NCBI RefSeq assembly: GCF_027744825.2
Contig: NC_071348.1
Location: forward strand, 1,863,563-1,927,562
DNA from: Synchiropus splendidus
Lineage: Eukaryota > Chordata > Actinopteri > Syngnathiformes > Callionymidae
Length of the DNA: 64,000 bases
Reading direction: 5' to 3'
This document shows, piece by piece, positions 39,517-50,212 of the stretch. Position numbers and translations under genes: made by a program. Position 1 is the stretch's first letter; each line of letters opens with the position of its first letter. Below the pieces are notes generated by a model. It did not search any database and was not told the DNA's origin. It worked only from the letters and a program-made list of their open reading frames with translations.

Positions 39517-41414
39517 AACAACATGCACCAGATCACAGGTGAACAAAAGTTCCGATAAAAACGAGTGAACCTCAGTGTCATTTAACACGTTGATACATTT
39601 ATAGCAGAACCACTTCAGACTAACATCAAACCGTTGAAGGCCAGTTAGCTCGCTAATGGCTAACGTAGCATGACAAGGCACTTGGGAGGAAAGGATCAAT
39701 AGTTAAAGCTGTGAGCTGCACCCGTTTGTCAAAATGTTCGCAGTTGTCGGAGTTTTATTCAGTTATTGTTCAAATAACTCACTGTCGGTTGTTTGTCATT
39801 TAAAACTTTTATTGTGGTAAAAAAAAAACTTAGCTGAAACATTTTTACAAACTGACAGATTATGAACTTCATTAACTATGAATCATGACATGAAGCGACG
39901 TTTGTTTGACCAGAGCCAAGCATCAGAAACTCTGGTTTCTGGTCTAGTGAGGGTTCAGGTCTGGATTATTCTCTGAAACAAAAGTCAGCGCCAACAGAAA
40001 GCCAAGTCCAACACGCTCTTGATTCTGTCAGATAAGTTTCGCACACTGACATAAGCAGAGAAACGTTTGTTCTGGATTCCAGTCACATGACGTGGTTGAG
40101 CGAATCAGGGGTGGACAGCTCTTGTAGGTACCAAATGTGTCCACTTGAGGAACGTGTTGGGAAGAAAGCACCATCAACTGTGCTATTTTTCAATTTCATT
40201 TACTCATTAAAAAGTTTAGAGCAATCCCAACGCCACTGCAGGACGTGATGTCAACGCCACAAGACATATTTGCTACCTACACTGCTACTCCAGGACCAGC
40301 CAAGGATCCCAAGCACTACATTAGAATAATTTGTGACAAACCCGCGTCCAAGCGTCATCAATGTCATCCTGCAATTTAGTGGGCGAACTGATCTTAACTG
40401 TGTTAGCGGTTCAACTCTCATCTGGTCTACAGCGGCTTGTGCTCGAGGATCGCAAGTGTCTGTTAAAGCACTGAGGACGTGGTCTGGTCCTGACCATGAG
40501 GCATCTATGCCAGCACGATGCTAACGTCGAAGGTGCTCGTGTGCAGACGTGTTGTAACAGTCGTCTGTGAGTGACATCCTCGAATGTAAACACCGCCATT
40601 AGGAGAGTAAACAGTAGTAGATCACAACATTATGACCACCCGCCGACAGTTTGCTGATCGTGCCAAAGTCTACCAGTTAGCTTAGCTTAGCTTAACGTAA
40701 CAACCATAGCAGCAGGGAGTCTTCAGTGCATGTGTCTTCTGTCGTGACAACCAAGCTGTGGTCGCTAAATGTGAAGCTTCGTAACGTTGAGCAGGTGGTC
40801 ATAATGTAAAGTTTCAATTCGAACTTTAATAGAAAATCTTGGCGAAGAAGTTGACTCTATTTTGTCGACAATGTAGTTCAGACACAGACTGTTTCATGCT
40901 ATGTAAAATTAGCCCGAGTCGCCTTGCAGCATGCTAAACCACATTAGCATGCATGTTAGGTGGCGTGTTTTAGCTGTTGCATGCTAACGGTGATTAGCAT
41001 GCAAGGCTAACTGGGCTGACATACGGATTGTTTGACCCTTTAAAGTTAAAAAAACGATTGTAAACAGTTGACGCTCAGGAAACGTCATATGGCACCAAAC
41101 AGGAAGAGGGCGCTGTTCTGTCAGTGCAAACATTCGATAAAAGGCTCTTCTGAAAACAATAAAACATCAGCAAAGTGACCATGTGATCCAGCAGGGAGAG
41201 AATCAGGCTACCTTGTGGCTGCAGATCAGACTGCAACCCCCTTCAGTGATGGAGGGGGGGGACATGCACCGCGTTGGGGGGAATGTGGGGCGGTGGCACA
41301 ACAGAGCAGCAGCAGATGTGGCGAAGCAGAAGCAGTAACAGTTCACCTCCTGCAGCATGGAAGCAGAGTGTGACGCCACTTAGTGGTCAAGGATGTATAT
41401 GTGTGTGGCGAGAA

Positions 41415-41459
<45 letters not shown>

Positions 41460-41631
41460 GCAGGCTTTGGGTTGAAGCAAGTGAAGAGAGCAACACTGCC
41501 GAGGAGATCTACTGTCTCCAGCACTGATCTGTAACCGTCCACTGTCCAGGTCGTGAGGTCTGGGACTACACGGCTGCACCTGCAGGAGAAGCGCCAGACA
41601 CGTCATCAGCGAGGCACTACAGCGAGGAGCG
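39517..41631 (-). other. Region downstream of cmtm7, possible 3' untranslated region
   Basis: No coding exon was recognised. It includes ACATTATGACCACC words at about 40626 (+) and 40797 (-), a GCATGCTAA-rich stretch at 40900-41005, and a GA microsatellite at 41411-41454. Confidence 0.35.
41411..41454. repeat. (GA)n microsatellite
   Basis: Nearly perfect GA/AG run of about 44 bases. Confidence 0.95.
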
Positions 41632-43019
41632 TCATGTGACACGCCCAGACTGACCGGTGGGCTGGGAGCCGCAGGACACGCTGTAGGTCGTCCACAGACT
41701 GACCGACATCAGGAAGGTGGCGATGAACCCGAAGACCTGCACAAGAGTGGAGTCCTGAACTCATGCAGCCCAGTGAGCGTGAACATGGGTGTGTGCAGGT
41801 GCTAGGTCTGCGTGTACCGTTGCGACGACCAGAGCAGACACCCCGCTGGCCTTCACCGCACCAATGATGGAGGCGATGAGCACGAGGATGGTGCCGAGGG
41901 CGTAGTGGAAGAACTCCTGACACACACAGACACACAAGTGTGGTTTGGCCTCCTCAGCCTTGTTGATGTGGCTACTGCCACCCGTGGAGTCCACTTGAAT
42001 TGGACGATCAATGACATTTCAACTGCTAAACAAGGTTTTTAAAGATACAGTTCCAAAGGACAGTAATGTGATTTGTCACAGAGATGTTTACTAGCATGTG
42101 AGTTACTGTTAGCATGTGCTACATACCGTAAGCGGCCAGTTGATGCACGGCATCTTGCCCTGCAGTCGGAACAAGTGCATGAGAAAGAAGACGAGCAGCA
42201 CCACAAAGAACCACAGGGCCACGACCTCAAAGTACTGGAAGGCGGCCCAGCTGGGCCAGCCGTACGCGCAGTGGACGCACAGGAAGGTGACCAGCAGGGC
42301 CAGCTGGGGGCGACAGATTTATTTCAGGATATTTCCAAGGTTTATGGTTTTGTAAAGCCGTTCACATCAGAATAGCACGGTAAGATTACGCTGCAGATTC
42401 TCCAAAGGCGTCACGGTTGACTGCCAGTATTGGTGGCGTGACATCAATATCGCATGACTGAGACCTCATCATATTCAATCAGATATGAAAACAGAATCTG
42501 TCCTCCAACATTTGGAAAAAGAAAAACTTTGGATTCTTGGCTGAAAGTTTCAACTCAGGGACATATCTGAAGTGCCGTGCTTCTCACTCCACAGGCGTGT
42601 TGTTGTGTCTGTTTTCATACTTGATCATTGACAACTAACACATGTAGAAACGTACAATTACAATTGCGTCCTCAAAACAACGTCACTCAGACCCTTAATC
42701 ACTCCTGCTACTGAAGGACCATTCGGGTTTTGGGTCGTAATAACGGTCCCGTGGGAACAGGACAGAGCGACTGACGGAACCACACCCACCCGTACATCAT
42801 TTAAGCGTCAACACGTTTTGGACCGCACAGCTAACGGTCTCCCGACACCGACCGCCGCGCTAAACCCGTCCCTGCTCCGAGCTAAACCACATGTTAGCTC
42901 ACCATCTGTCCGATTTTCAGTAGTCCCGGGATGGTTCGGGTGTAACCCATGTTGAGGCAGCCGTCCGAACCGGATGTCCTGGCGGTGGTCGTGGAGGTCG
43001 TGATGACGGTATGAGACAT
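41632..43019 (-). CDS. cmtm7: CMTM7, MARVEL-domain four-pass membrane protein
   Basis: Exons on the minus strand are 43019-42903, 42303-42127, 41916-41818 and 41736-41632 (stop TGA). All are phase 0 and the product is 165 residues, against 175 for human CMTM7. The N-terminus is Thr-rich (MSHTVITTSTTT). Segments follow around GLLKIGQMLALLVTFLCVHC, AAFQYFEVVALWFFVVLLVFF, CINWPLTEFFHYALGTILVL and VFGFIATFLMSVSLW. The CINWPLTE..HY..GT block and the short C-terminal tail match CMTM7. In mammals CMTM7 acts in B-cell receptor surface expression and early endosome traffic; its role here is inferred. The first three coding exons have exactly the same lengths (117, 177 and 99 bp) and phases as cmtm6 at 7240-9089. 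Confidence 0.88.
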
Positions 43020-43720
43020 GTTACCTGACCAAGGGTCGTAGGACAATCTATGTTAGAGAAAGTTAAAAACTGAAATGGAATCTTTTTGGCTGGGTTCAGG
43101 TCGGATGCCTCTGTCAATTCACCCGGATCAACGTAACGACGTCCGGTTTGTCTTTTTCATAATAACGGTTGGCTTGAGTTTCTCAAATATTTTATTTTCT
43201 GCTGAAAGTGGACTTCCTCAAACTCTTACCATGTTTCTGAATCGAGTAATGCAACTTCCCTTTTAGCTTTCCTGTCTATTTCTTTACTCAGTCGTTCATG
43301 TCCTGTTTTTTTTTTCTTTCTGCAGTTTTCTGAGATAAATGCCAGTTAAACACCAATTGTAGCAAAACACTGGTGAGATAGTCCAATGACCCTCTTGTAA
43401 GGTGGGGTCCCCACCCGCATCACCCAGCTTGTCCGCGAGCAGAGTGGGCTGAAGGGGCTCCGTCCTCCTTCTCATGATTTTATTTTGAAGGACCGCGTGC
43501 GTCAGAAGTGGCGAATGTTGTTCCTGTCAATGCAGCAGCTCCTGAGTGACGCCTCACCTTAGATTAGCCTTCATCTTTCCCCGATGGGGAAATTCGACTT
43601 GTCATAGCAGCAAGCACTGAAAACATTAGAGATATTCTAGACAAACTCTAGACATTAAAGGTGTATATAAAACAACAATAAACGCAATGTAGCCACGTAT
43701 TGCACAAACACATTATCACA
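43020..43720. other. Region upstream of cmtm7
   Basis: Contains the presumed cmtm7 promoter near 43020-43150. At 43560-43625 there is a fragment with the hairpin TTTCCCCGATGGGGAAA, resembling 3' tails of fish interspersed repeats. No exon was recognised. Confidence 0.4.
43560..43625. repeat. Possible interspersed-repeat tail with CCCC-GAT-GGGG hairpin
   Basis: TTTCCCCGATGGGGAAA is an inverted repeat with a three-base loop. Similar sequences are common in teleost genomes at the ends of non-LTR elements, but I could not assign a family. Confidence 0.3.
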
Positions 43721-43901
43721 CATTTATTAATTGACACTGTGAAAATAGGGACATTAAACAAACAAAAAATAATATATACACAAATATAGTATAATAATGA
43801 TAATCATAATAATACCAATAGAAAAAATACAAGACAAATATGACCATAACGATCATTTTTGTAATCACAAAGTAGCCACAACTATGCCCAAAAGATAGCT
43901 C

Positions 43902-44700
43902 TCAGAGAAGCATGTTGTTTTCCGTCTCCCTGTGTCCCCGGCTGGCTGGGATCACAAATGGACGATCACGGTGCTGAATCCCTGAAAAGGCAAAATGACC
44001 GTTAAAATAATTTAAAAAATCACTTTGTGAAAAATGTTTGACAAAAACCTGTTTCTGCAGAGTCAAAACAATACAGACCAGGATGCTCAGCGACACCAGC
44101 GGGAGATTGAAGAACCCCATGGTCGTCTGGAGGAGGGACCACATTTGAAGGCACAAACACGAACAAAAACTCCAGGATCAGAAATATTTTTAATTATGAC
44201 GTTTGATTATGGCCAGTTGAAAAAATGCTTCTTCATTTTTTAAAAATAAAATATAAATATAAATTTGAGATTTTAATCTCATGTGTGATTGAGGATGTGG
44301 TGTCTCTGTGCGTCAGCACCCAGCTGCTCTACTCGCACGCACAGATAACTGGTCTCTGGAATCCTGAAACCTGCTCTTACCTTGAGGATCTTCTCCAGAC
44401 GGACACCTGGAATGCTGGGGGTCTCCCGGGACACAGCAGAAGACTGAAGAGTAGTGAAGAGAAGTGATGGTTTTATAACTGTTTTAAGTGCTGCTGGCAG
44501 ACACGACATTGACTTCTTGTTTTGTTGCACAATGATGCTGCAATATGATTAAAGATAAGCTGACAGTGGACTCAAAGGCTCAAAAAAAAAAAAAAAACAG
44601 GCTCACTCACCGGGCCAAAGTTTGTAGATGATGAGTCCCATCGTCAGCAGCAACACGACTCCGAACACTCCAGCTCTGATGATCAGACCAGTGGAGGGAA
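43902..44700 (-). pseudogene. Truncated duplicate of the 3' part of a Siglec-15-like gene
   Basis: Read on the minus strand, 44697-44608 encodes a transmembrane segment (GVFGVVLLLTMGL) matching the last part of exon 4 of the gene at 45460-47415 (VFGVVLLVTVAL). It then has the same donor and a copy of the following small exon (44456-44394, 63 bp against 54 bp). Further on there are counterparts of the later exons near 44115 and 43985. Intron sequence is also copied: 44255-44310 is almost identical to 45835-45890. No signal peptide or Ig exon was found upstream (44700-45110), and the 42-bp tyrosine exon is missing. It may be a pseudogene or serve as alternative 3' exons. A minus-strand AATAAA lies at 43728-43723. 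Confidence 0.65.
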
Positions 44701-45459
44701 AACATAATTTTCATCATTTTAATTTTTTACTCAGAGGTGTAGCTTCTGCTCCTGATGACTTGTTGAACCGGCTTCTATCCAACTGTTGTCCAATTCATCA
44801 CTGCTTTTGCTTCTGTCTCTGACGTTGGTCCAACACACCACAGATGAGTGGGGTTTCAGCAGAGTGTTGAGGAGCAGAAGATGACGGGAAGTTGCACATT
44901 TCACACCTTTGAAAAGACATGTCCTGTATGATATATGGACACACACAACAGAGAGAGACACACACACACGCACAATCACACTCATGCTGTTGTCACCCCA
45001 GTGTTTGTGCCAATTAACTTCGCTTTTTCCTCCTTGAACTAAACATGTTTTATTGGTCAAATATTTACAGATTGTAAAAAGGCCTGCGGTGTTTCTCCCA
45101 TCCACAGTCCACTCACTTTTCCTACCTTAGGATGGACACCAGGAAGGAAGGTTGGGGAAAGAAAGGAAGGAGGGTGGAAGGAAAGATTAACCCAACAAAG
45201 GCAGGTACTAAGGAAGGTAGGAGAAAGAGATGAGAGGTAAGGGAAGGTTGAAAGAAATGAAGGAGGGCAGGTAGGCAGGAATGAGGCAAATAAAGGAAGG
45301 TAGGGAAGGAAGGAATGGAGGAAGGAAGATTGGAGGGAGGGAAAGTTGGGAGGAGGAAAGTATGCGGTATGAAGGAAGGATTAATGAATGGTTTGAAGGA
45401 AGGAAGGGTGCATCAGGTGACATTTGATATTATTATGTATAGGGTCCATCTCTCTCCTC
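44700..45459. other. Spacer with purine-rich GGAAGG repeat
   Basis: About 45115-45415 is an imperfect GGAAGG/GAAAGG simple repeat. The remainder has a short CA run near 44960 and no recognisable exon. Confidence 0.6.
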
Positions 45460-47415
45460 TCAATTAAACATGTAGTCTTCCGTCCCCCTGGTGGTCCAGG
45501 TGACCCTGCTCACGGGTGGACGTCCACAGTGCAGAAGTCCTGAAAAGTACAAAACACCAGTCTCCAATGAAAGTGAAAAGCCTCTCTCTCCATGATCTGA
45601 CGTCTCACTTACTGGACCAGGACCCACAGCGCCACCCGCAGGAAACTGAAGGGCCTGGTGGTGGACTGCAGGAGTGAGCCACCAAACCACATTTGAACAA
45701 ACGTCAAAACACAAACCAACTGAGACTCTGAGGTCAGAACTGTTTTGCCTCTCAAACTGTAATGTATGATTATTGTTAACAATAAAACAAGTGCAGTGCA
45801 TGAAAAAATGGACGTTTTCTTTCCAAATACAAATTTGAGATTTTAATCTGATGTGTGATTGAGGATGTGGTGTCTGTGTGGGACAAACATTTCTCCTAAA
45901 ACTGAGCAAGAGCAGGGTAGGCAAATAAGAGTTGGACTCACCGGCCTGGTTCTGGTAGATGGGTGAGAAGTCCAGTGGAATTGCTGCAGCAAAAGGAGAG
46001 CTCACATAAGAGCATCGGAAGTTTGAGACGAGAGATGCAGAGTGCAATGGCGCCCCCTGTTCAGCACGTAATTCGCGTCATAAATCCTGAAACCTCCTGC
46101 TCTTACCTTGAGGATCTTCTCCAGACGGACACCTGGAATGCTGGGAGTCAGAGCAGCCGACTGTGGAGAGGAGCCAGAGAAGTGATGAGCAGCACTGGAC
46201 TCACTCCTGCTGAGAGTCCTGGTTTTATAACGGTCTAACACACATGCTGCTTCAAGCTTGAAGATTAACACAAAAAGTTCTGGGAAACAAAAAGGCATTC
46301 GGCAAAAGATGAAAGAAAAGTCGACCACTGACTCAGACTTGCTCACCAGGCCGTAGTTTGCAGACAACAAGTGCCACTGTCACCAGCAGCACCACTCCGA
46401 ACACGGCAACTCTGACGGTCAGAACCAGAGCGCTCCTTGGTGGGTAGGCCTGCTCGGCCCGGCCCAGAGGGTTCTCAGCCCGGCACGTAATCCGGTCGTC
46501 TTGGTCGGACCAGACGTAGCTGGTCACCCGGGCGGGTCCAGATCTTTTGGCGTCAATCAGACCGTCCAGCTGACATTTTGACTTTGAGAACCAGGAGATA
46601 TGAGGAGGTGGCTTTCCCTCCGCCACACACTCCAGCGACCGACCATTCCTGGTTCCATTCAACTCCTTCAGAATCAGGATTTGAGGCTTCACTGAAAGAA
46701 TTAAAACGCCAATCAACTGCCAGTGGGAAGATGCTGTCGTCACGGTGACGGACCCGGCTGTCACTTGTGTCTGGAGACTCAGGAAGTGAGTCTCACCTCC
46801 TATTCTGAGGTTGATCCCTCTGCTGGTGCCACCTTCATCCTCAAACTCTACTCTGCAGAAATACACCTCCTCATCCACCGGCGTGACGTCTTTGATGAGG
46901 AGCGACAGAGCCCCCTGGCGAGGGTCACCTGCTAGTGCGTACTTATATCCAGGATAAGAACACTTGCTGACATCTGCATCTGAGGAGTTGTTGACGGAGC
47001 AGGTGAAGAACGGATGAGTTGTGGGGTCTCTAGCCATCCACTTGACAGTGATGCGGCCCAAGTAGCTGCCAAATCTCGGGTGGGTGAAGGAGCAGTTGAG
47101 GAGGGCGTTATCTCCTCTCATGGTGTGGACCTCCTCACATGTGCTCATGTTGAAGACAGACTGAGAATCTGAGGAGGTGAAGCAACACCGTCCGAGTCTT
47201 CAAGTGACTGAGGCAGGCTTGGGTACTCACGTGGATTCATGGAGTCGCCACTGGAGCCCAGAGCATCAAGCAAGTCAAAATAGTTGCTCAAGGCGGCTGA
47301 ACAAAGGAAGAATACATTTGAAGTCATCCGGCCAACCTACCTTCCAGATGACTCCAGGAGTGAAGGACAAACCTGAGGAGAGAGTCCAGAGCAGCAGAAG
47401 AACAAGCGCCTTCAT
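45460..47415 (-). CDS. Siglec-15-like receptor A with tyrosine-containing tail
   Basis: Exons on the minus strand: 47415-47373 (signal peptide MKALVLLLLWTLSS), 47296-47231 (short linker), 47168-46797 (V-set), 46691-46347 (C2-set plus membrane segment), 46160-46107 (54 bp, perhaps alternative), 45983-45942 (42 bp) and 45539-45460. All use phase 1 after exon 1 and give about 333 residues, or 315 without the 54-bp exon. The V domain has the Siglec-15 pattern: an extra Cys pair (FFTC..VSKC), LAGDPRQGALSLLI, and YFCRVEF, whose Arg corresponds to the sialic-acid contact in Siglec-15. The membrane segment is VFGVVLLVTVALVVC. The 42-bp exon encodes SPIYQNQ, a YxN-type tyrosine motif. Tail splicing is uncertain because another plausible small exon lies near 45660-45608 and would change the final frame. 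Confidence 0.72.
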
Positions 47416-47813
47416 GTTGACAGCTGACCACTCCGATGACTTCAGACAGAGGCAGGAAATCAATGACAAAAAATACTGCACCAGGGAAACCAGTCATAAG
47501 CAGAAAAGGCAAGTTCTGCTTTTGCGTGAAGACAAGTCCCACCCAGTGCGTCTGTGAGCAGCCGTGTGAGGCGAGCCAGCGGCAGGGGAGATGCCCTCCT
47601 GGCTTGGGTGTGTGAACGACACTAGCTTTGGTGTGGGATGTCAGCAAAATGCGGTGCTACAGGCACTTTTGTGTCAGGAACCGGAGGCACAACAGGAAGT
47701 TGCTCAATTCACACATTCAGAAAATCTTCTTTGGTTTCTTACGGTAAATGACCACACCCACATAGGCTCACACCAGAAAAGGACGGTCAAAGCAGATTAA
47801 CTTAAATATGTGT

Positions 47814-47819
47814 TTTATT
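47814..47819 (-). terminator. Polyadenylation signal of Siglec-15-like B
   Basis: AATAAA on the minus strand, about 340 bases past the stop at 48156. Confidence 0.5.
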
Positions 47820-48155
47820 ATCAAAATGTGTCCAGATGAAATCCATCTTTCACGCCGCTCTGCCACTGTGGGGCGGAAGTCAGCGCCCCCTGCTGGCTCC
47901 TCACTCACTCATCTCCACTGTAGAGTAGTAAACATCTGAAACCATGACATCACAGAGATGGCTAGATCAGAGCAACATCATGATTGTTGAGTTGCTACGG
48001 TGACGCCTGAGTTGACTTCGACGCCCAGTGGATGGCTATGACATCATCACTGACACCTGTCTCACCTGACTCTCCTGCAGAGGCGCGCGTCATCCTTGCA
48101 TCTACTAGGAAAGCAACATTTGTGGTTAGGAAACGTGAGCACAGCCATCGTGGAT

Positions 48156-49960
48156 CTACTCCGACTCACTGGAAACGGGTTGGGCCAGGACATAAACACA
48201 TGGAGAACTGGAGTCCAAATGTTTCATCTGATAATTCTGAGCCTCTGTGGGAAAACCAGAGGAAGATGTCAGAGTCGGTGGTGAGATCTGGCTGATGCAG
48301 GGCCAGCACTGTGAGCTCAGGATCCCAGACCAGGCAGGGATCCTCAGGGAGGAGCAGTGTTGGTGATGATTGAATCTAAAAAGGTCAAATACATTCTGAT
48401 GGACTTCCTCACCAGAGCTGTCCACTCACCATTCGGGTTCTCGTACACCGGGGCGACGTCAGGTGGAGGAGCTGCGAGGAGAACAAAAGAGATGGAGGAT
48501 GTGGTTCTCACTGTGACGTCTTTGTTGCACGAAATGTTGACTCCATAGATCATATTAGCAGGTTGTGGATGGACTTCCTCACCAGAGCTGTCCACTCACC
48601 ATTCGGGTTCTCGTACACCGGGGCGACGTCAGGTGGAGGAGCTGCGAGGAGAACAAAACAGATGGAGGATGTGGGTCTCACTGTGACGTCTTTGTTGCAC
48701 GAAATGTTGACTCCATAGATCATATTAGCAGGTTGTGGGTGGTTCTGGGACTGGGTACTGACCTCTTCTGAGTGTCCTGCAGACAACAAGTCCGATCACC
48801 AGCAGCAGCAGCAACACGCCAGTGACACACACACTGATGATCAGAACCAGAGAGCTCTCTTCTGGATACGTCTGCTCAGCTCGGCCCAGAGGGTTCTCCG
48901 CCTGGCAGGTGAGCCGGTCGTCCTCGTGGAAGCTGACCCAGCTGGTCACCTGGAACATTCCTGATGGTTCGGTCCCAATTGGATCCTGTGACTGCTGCTT
49001 GGACTTTGAGAACCAGGTGACAGTAGGAAGTGGATTTCCCTCCACAACACACTCCAGTGACCGTCTATTTTGGGTTCTGTTCATCTCCTTCAGACTTAGG
49101 ATTAGAGGCTTCTCTGGTGAGACAAGAATCAGACCGTTAGATTTGATGCCAAAACAAAAATTAGCGTCAGTGGGCACTAACATGCTGTGGACAACAAATG
49201 AAACCTCAAACCAAGTGTTCAAGTTTCAAGATAAACAAGTCAAAATTCAAGTGCAGCTCTTGTTTGTGTTTGAGAGGAGAGTCTCTCACCTCCAACTCTG
49301 AGGTCGATCTCTCTCCTGGTGTCTCCGCCGTCCTCCAGCTCCACTCTGCAGAAATATTTTCTTTCATCTGCCAGAGTCAAGTTTCTGATGAGGAGCGTCA
49401 GCACCCCCTGGCGAGGGTCGCCAGCCAGTGTGTACTTATATCCAGGCAAGGAACACTTGCTGACATCTGCATCTGAGGAGTTGTGGATGGAGCAGGTGAA
49501 GAACGGAGGACTTGAGGCCTTGATGGTGAGCCAAGTGACATTGATGCGGCCAGAGTAGCTGCTCTGTCTCGGGTGGGTGAAGGAGCAGGAGAGGAGGGCG
49601 TCATCTCCTCTTGCAGCAAGGACCTTCTCGCTTACACTCATGTTTATGGGCAACCTGGAAGCTGAGGAGGAATTAAAGTGGCACTATGAAGTGAAGCCAA
49701 ACTGGAGCCAAACAGGTGAAACATCGACTGAGAGGAAGCGGGTCAGCCCGAGGTCACACTTCACCGAACAAAATCAACGTTGTGGTCTGAAACTGCGCTG
49801 ATCCCGCGCACATACCGATGACACAAGGCACAAGCGAGTGCCAGGTCCAGATCAACATCTCAACTAAACAGTCACGATAAGTAGAGGTTGATATCTTTCT
49901 CTTACCTGCGGCAGCAGCAGTGACCAGCAACAGAAAAGTCTGTAACGGCTTCATCTTCAT
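48156..49960 (-). CDS. Siglec-15-like receptor B with duplicated YENP tail exon
   Basis: Exons on the minus strand: 49960-49906 (signal peptide MKMKPLQTFLLLVTAAAA), 49661-49290 (V-set, 372 bp as in receptor A), 49113-48763 (C2-set plus membrane segment), 48641-48600 and 48471-48430 (two 42-bp tail exons) and 48244-48156 (stop TAG). All junctions after exon 1 are phase 1, giving 316 residues with both small exons. Diagnostic parts are FFTC..VSKC, LAGDPRQGVLTLLI and KYFCRVELE with the presumed sialic-acid-contacting Arg. The membrane segment (VCVTGVLLLLLVIGLVVC) has no charged residue. Each small exon encodes APPPDVAPVYENPN, a pYxN motif that could bind Grb2-type SH2 domains; the last exon adds NYQM and VYVL tyrosines. 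It lacks the linker exon of receptor A. Confidence 0.82.
48398..48737 (-). repeat. Tandem 170-bp duplication carrying the YENP exon
   Basis: Two copies, 48398-48567 and 48568-48737, differ at only two sites that I can see (48490 against 48660, and 48505 against 48675). Each holds the complete 42-bp exon with its acceptor and donor. Confidence 0.95.
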
Positions 49961-50212
49961 CTGAGATCTGAACGAGCCCTCGCCCGCTCAGTCAGGAAGT
50001 ATTGAAGAACACGTGACCATAAAAACAACAAACTGACTTCCTTTTTTTTCTGAGGTGGAGGTTACACGTCATCTGTGGCCCGAATCACAGAAGATCTCTG
50101 GAGACCTCCGCCTCACTCTGAGAGGAGGAACTAACTGATGGAAACTCAGGCTCAGGAGTCACATGATTGACACACACATGAACACACGCAGTGGTGTCTC
50201 ACTTGTGCAGCC
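49961..50212. promoter_or_regulatory. Divergent promoter between Siglec-15-like B and C
   Basis: Only 252 bp separate the two start codons on opposite strands. No TATA box is obvious. A shared or overlapping promoter is inferred from spacing. Confidence 0.45.

Noticed and set aside
45608..45660. Small minus-strand exon (STTRPFSFLRVALWVL in one frame) within Siglec-15-like A
   Set aside because: Acceptor and donor exist, but its 53-bp length would change the frame of the last exon. It was left out of the main model and mentioned as an alternative.
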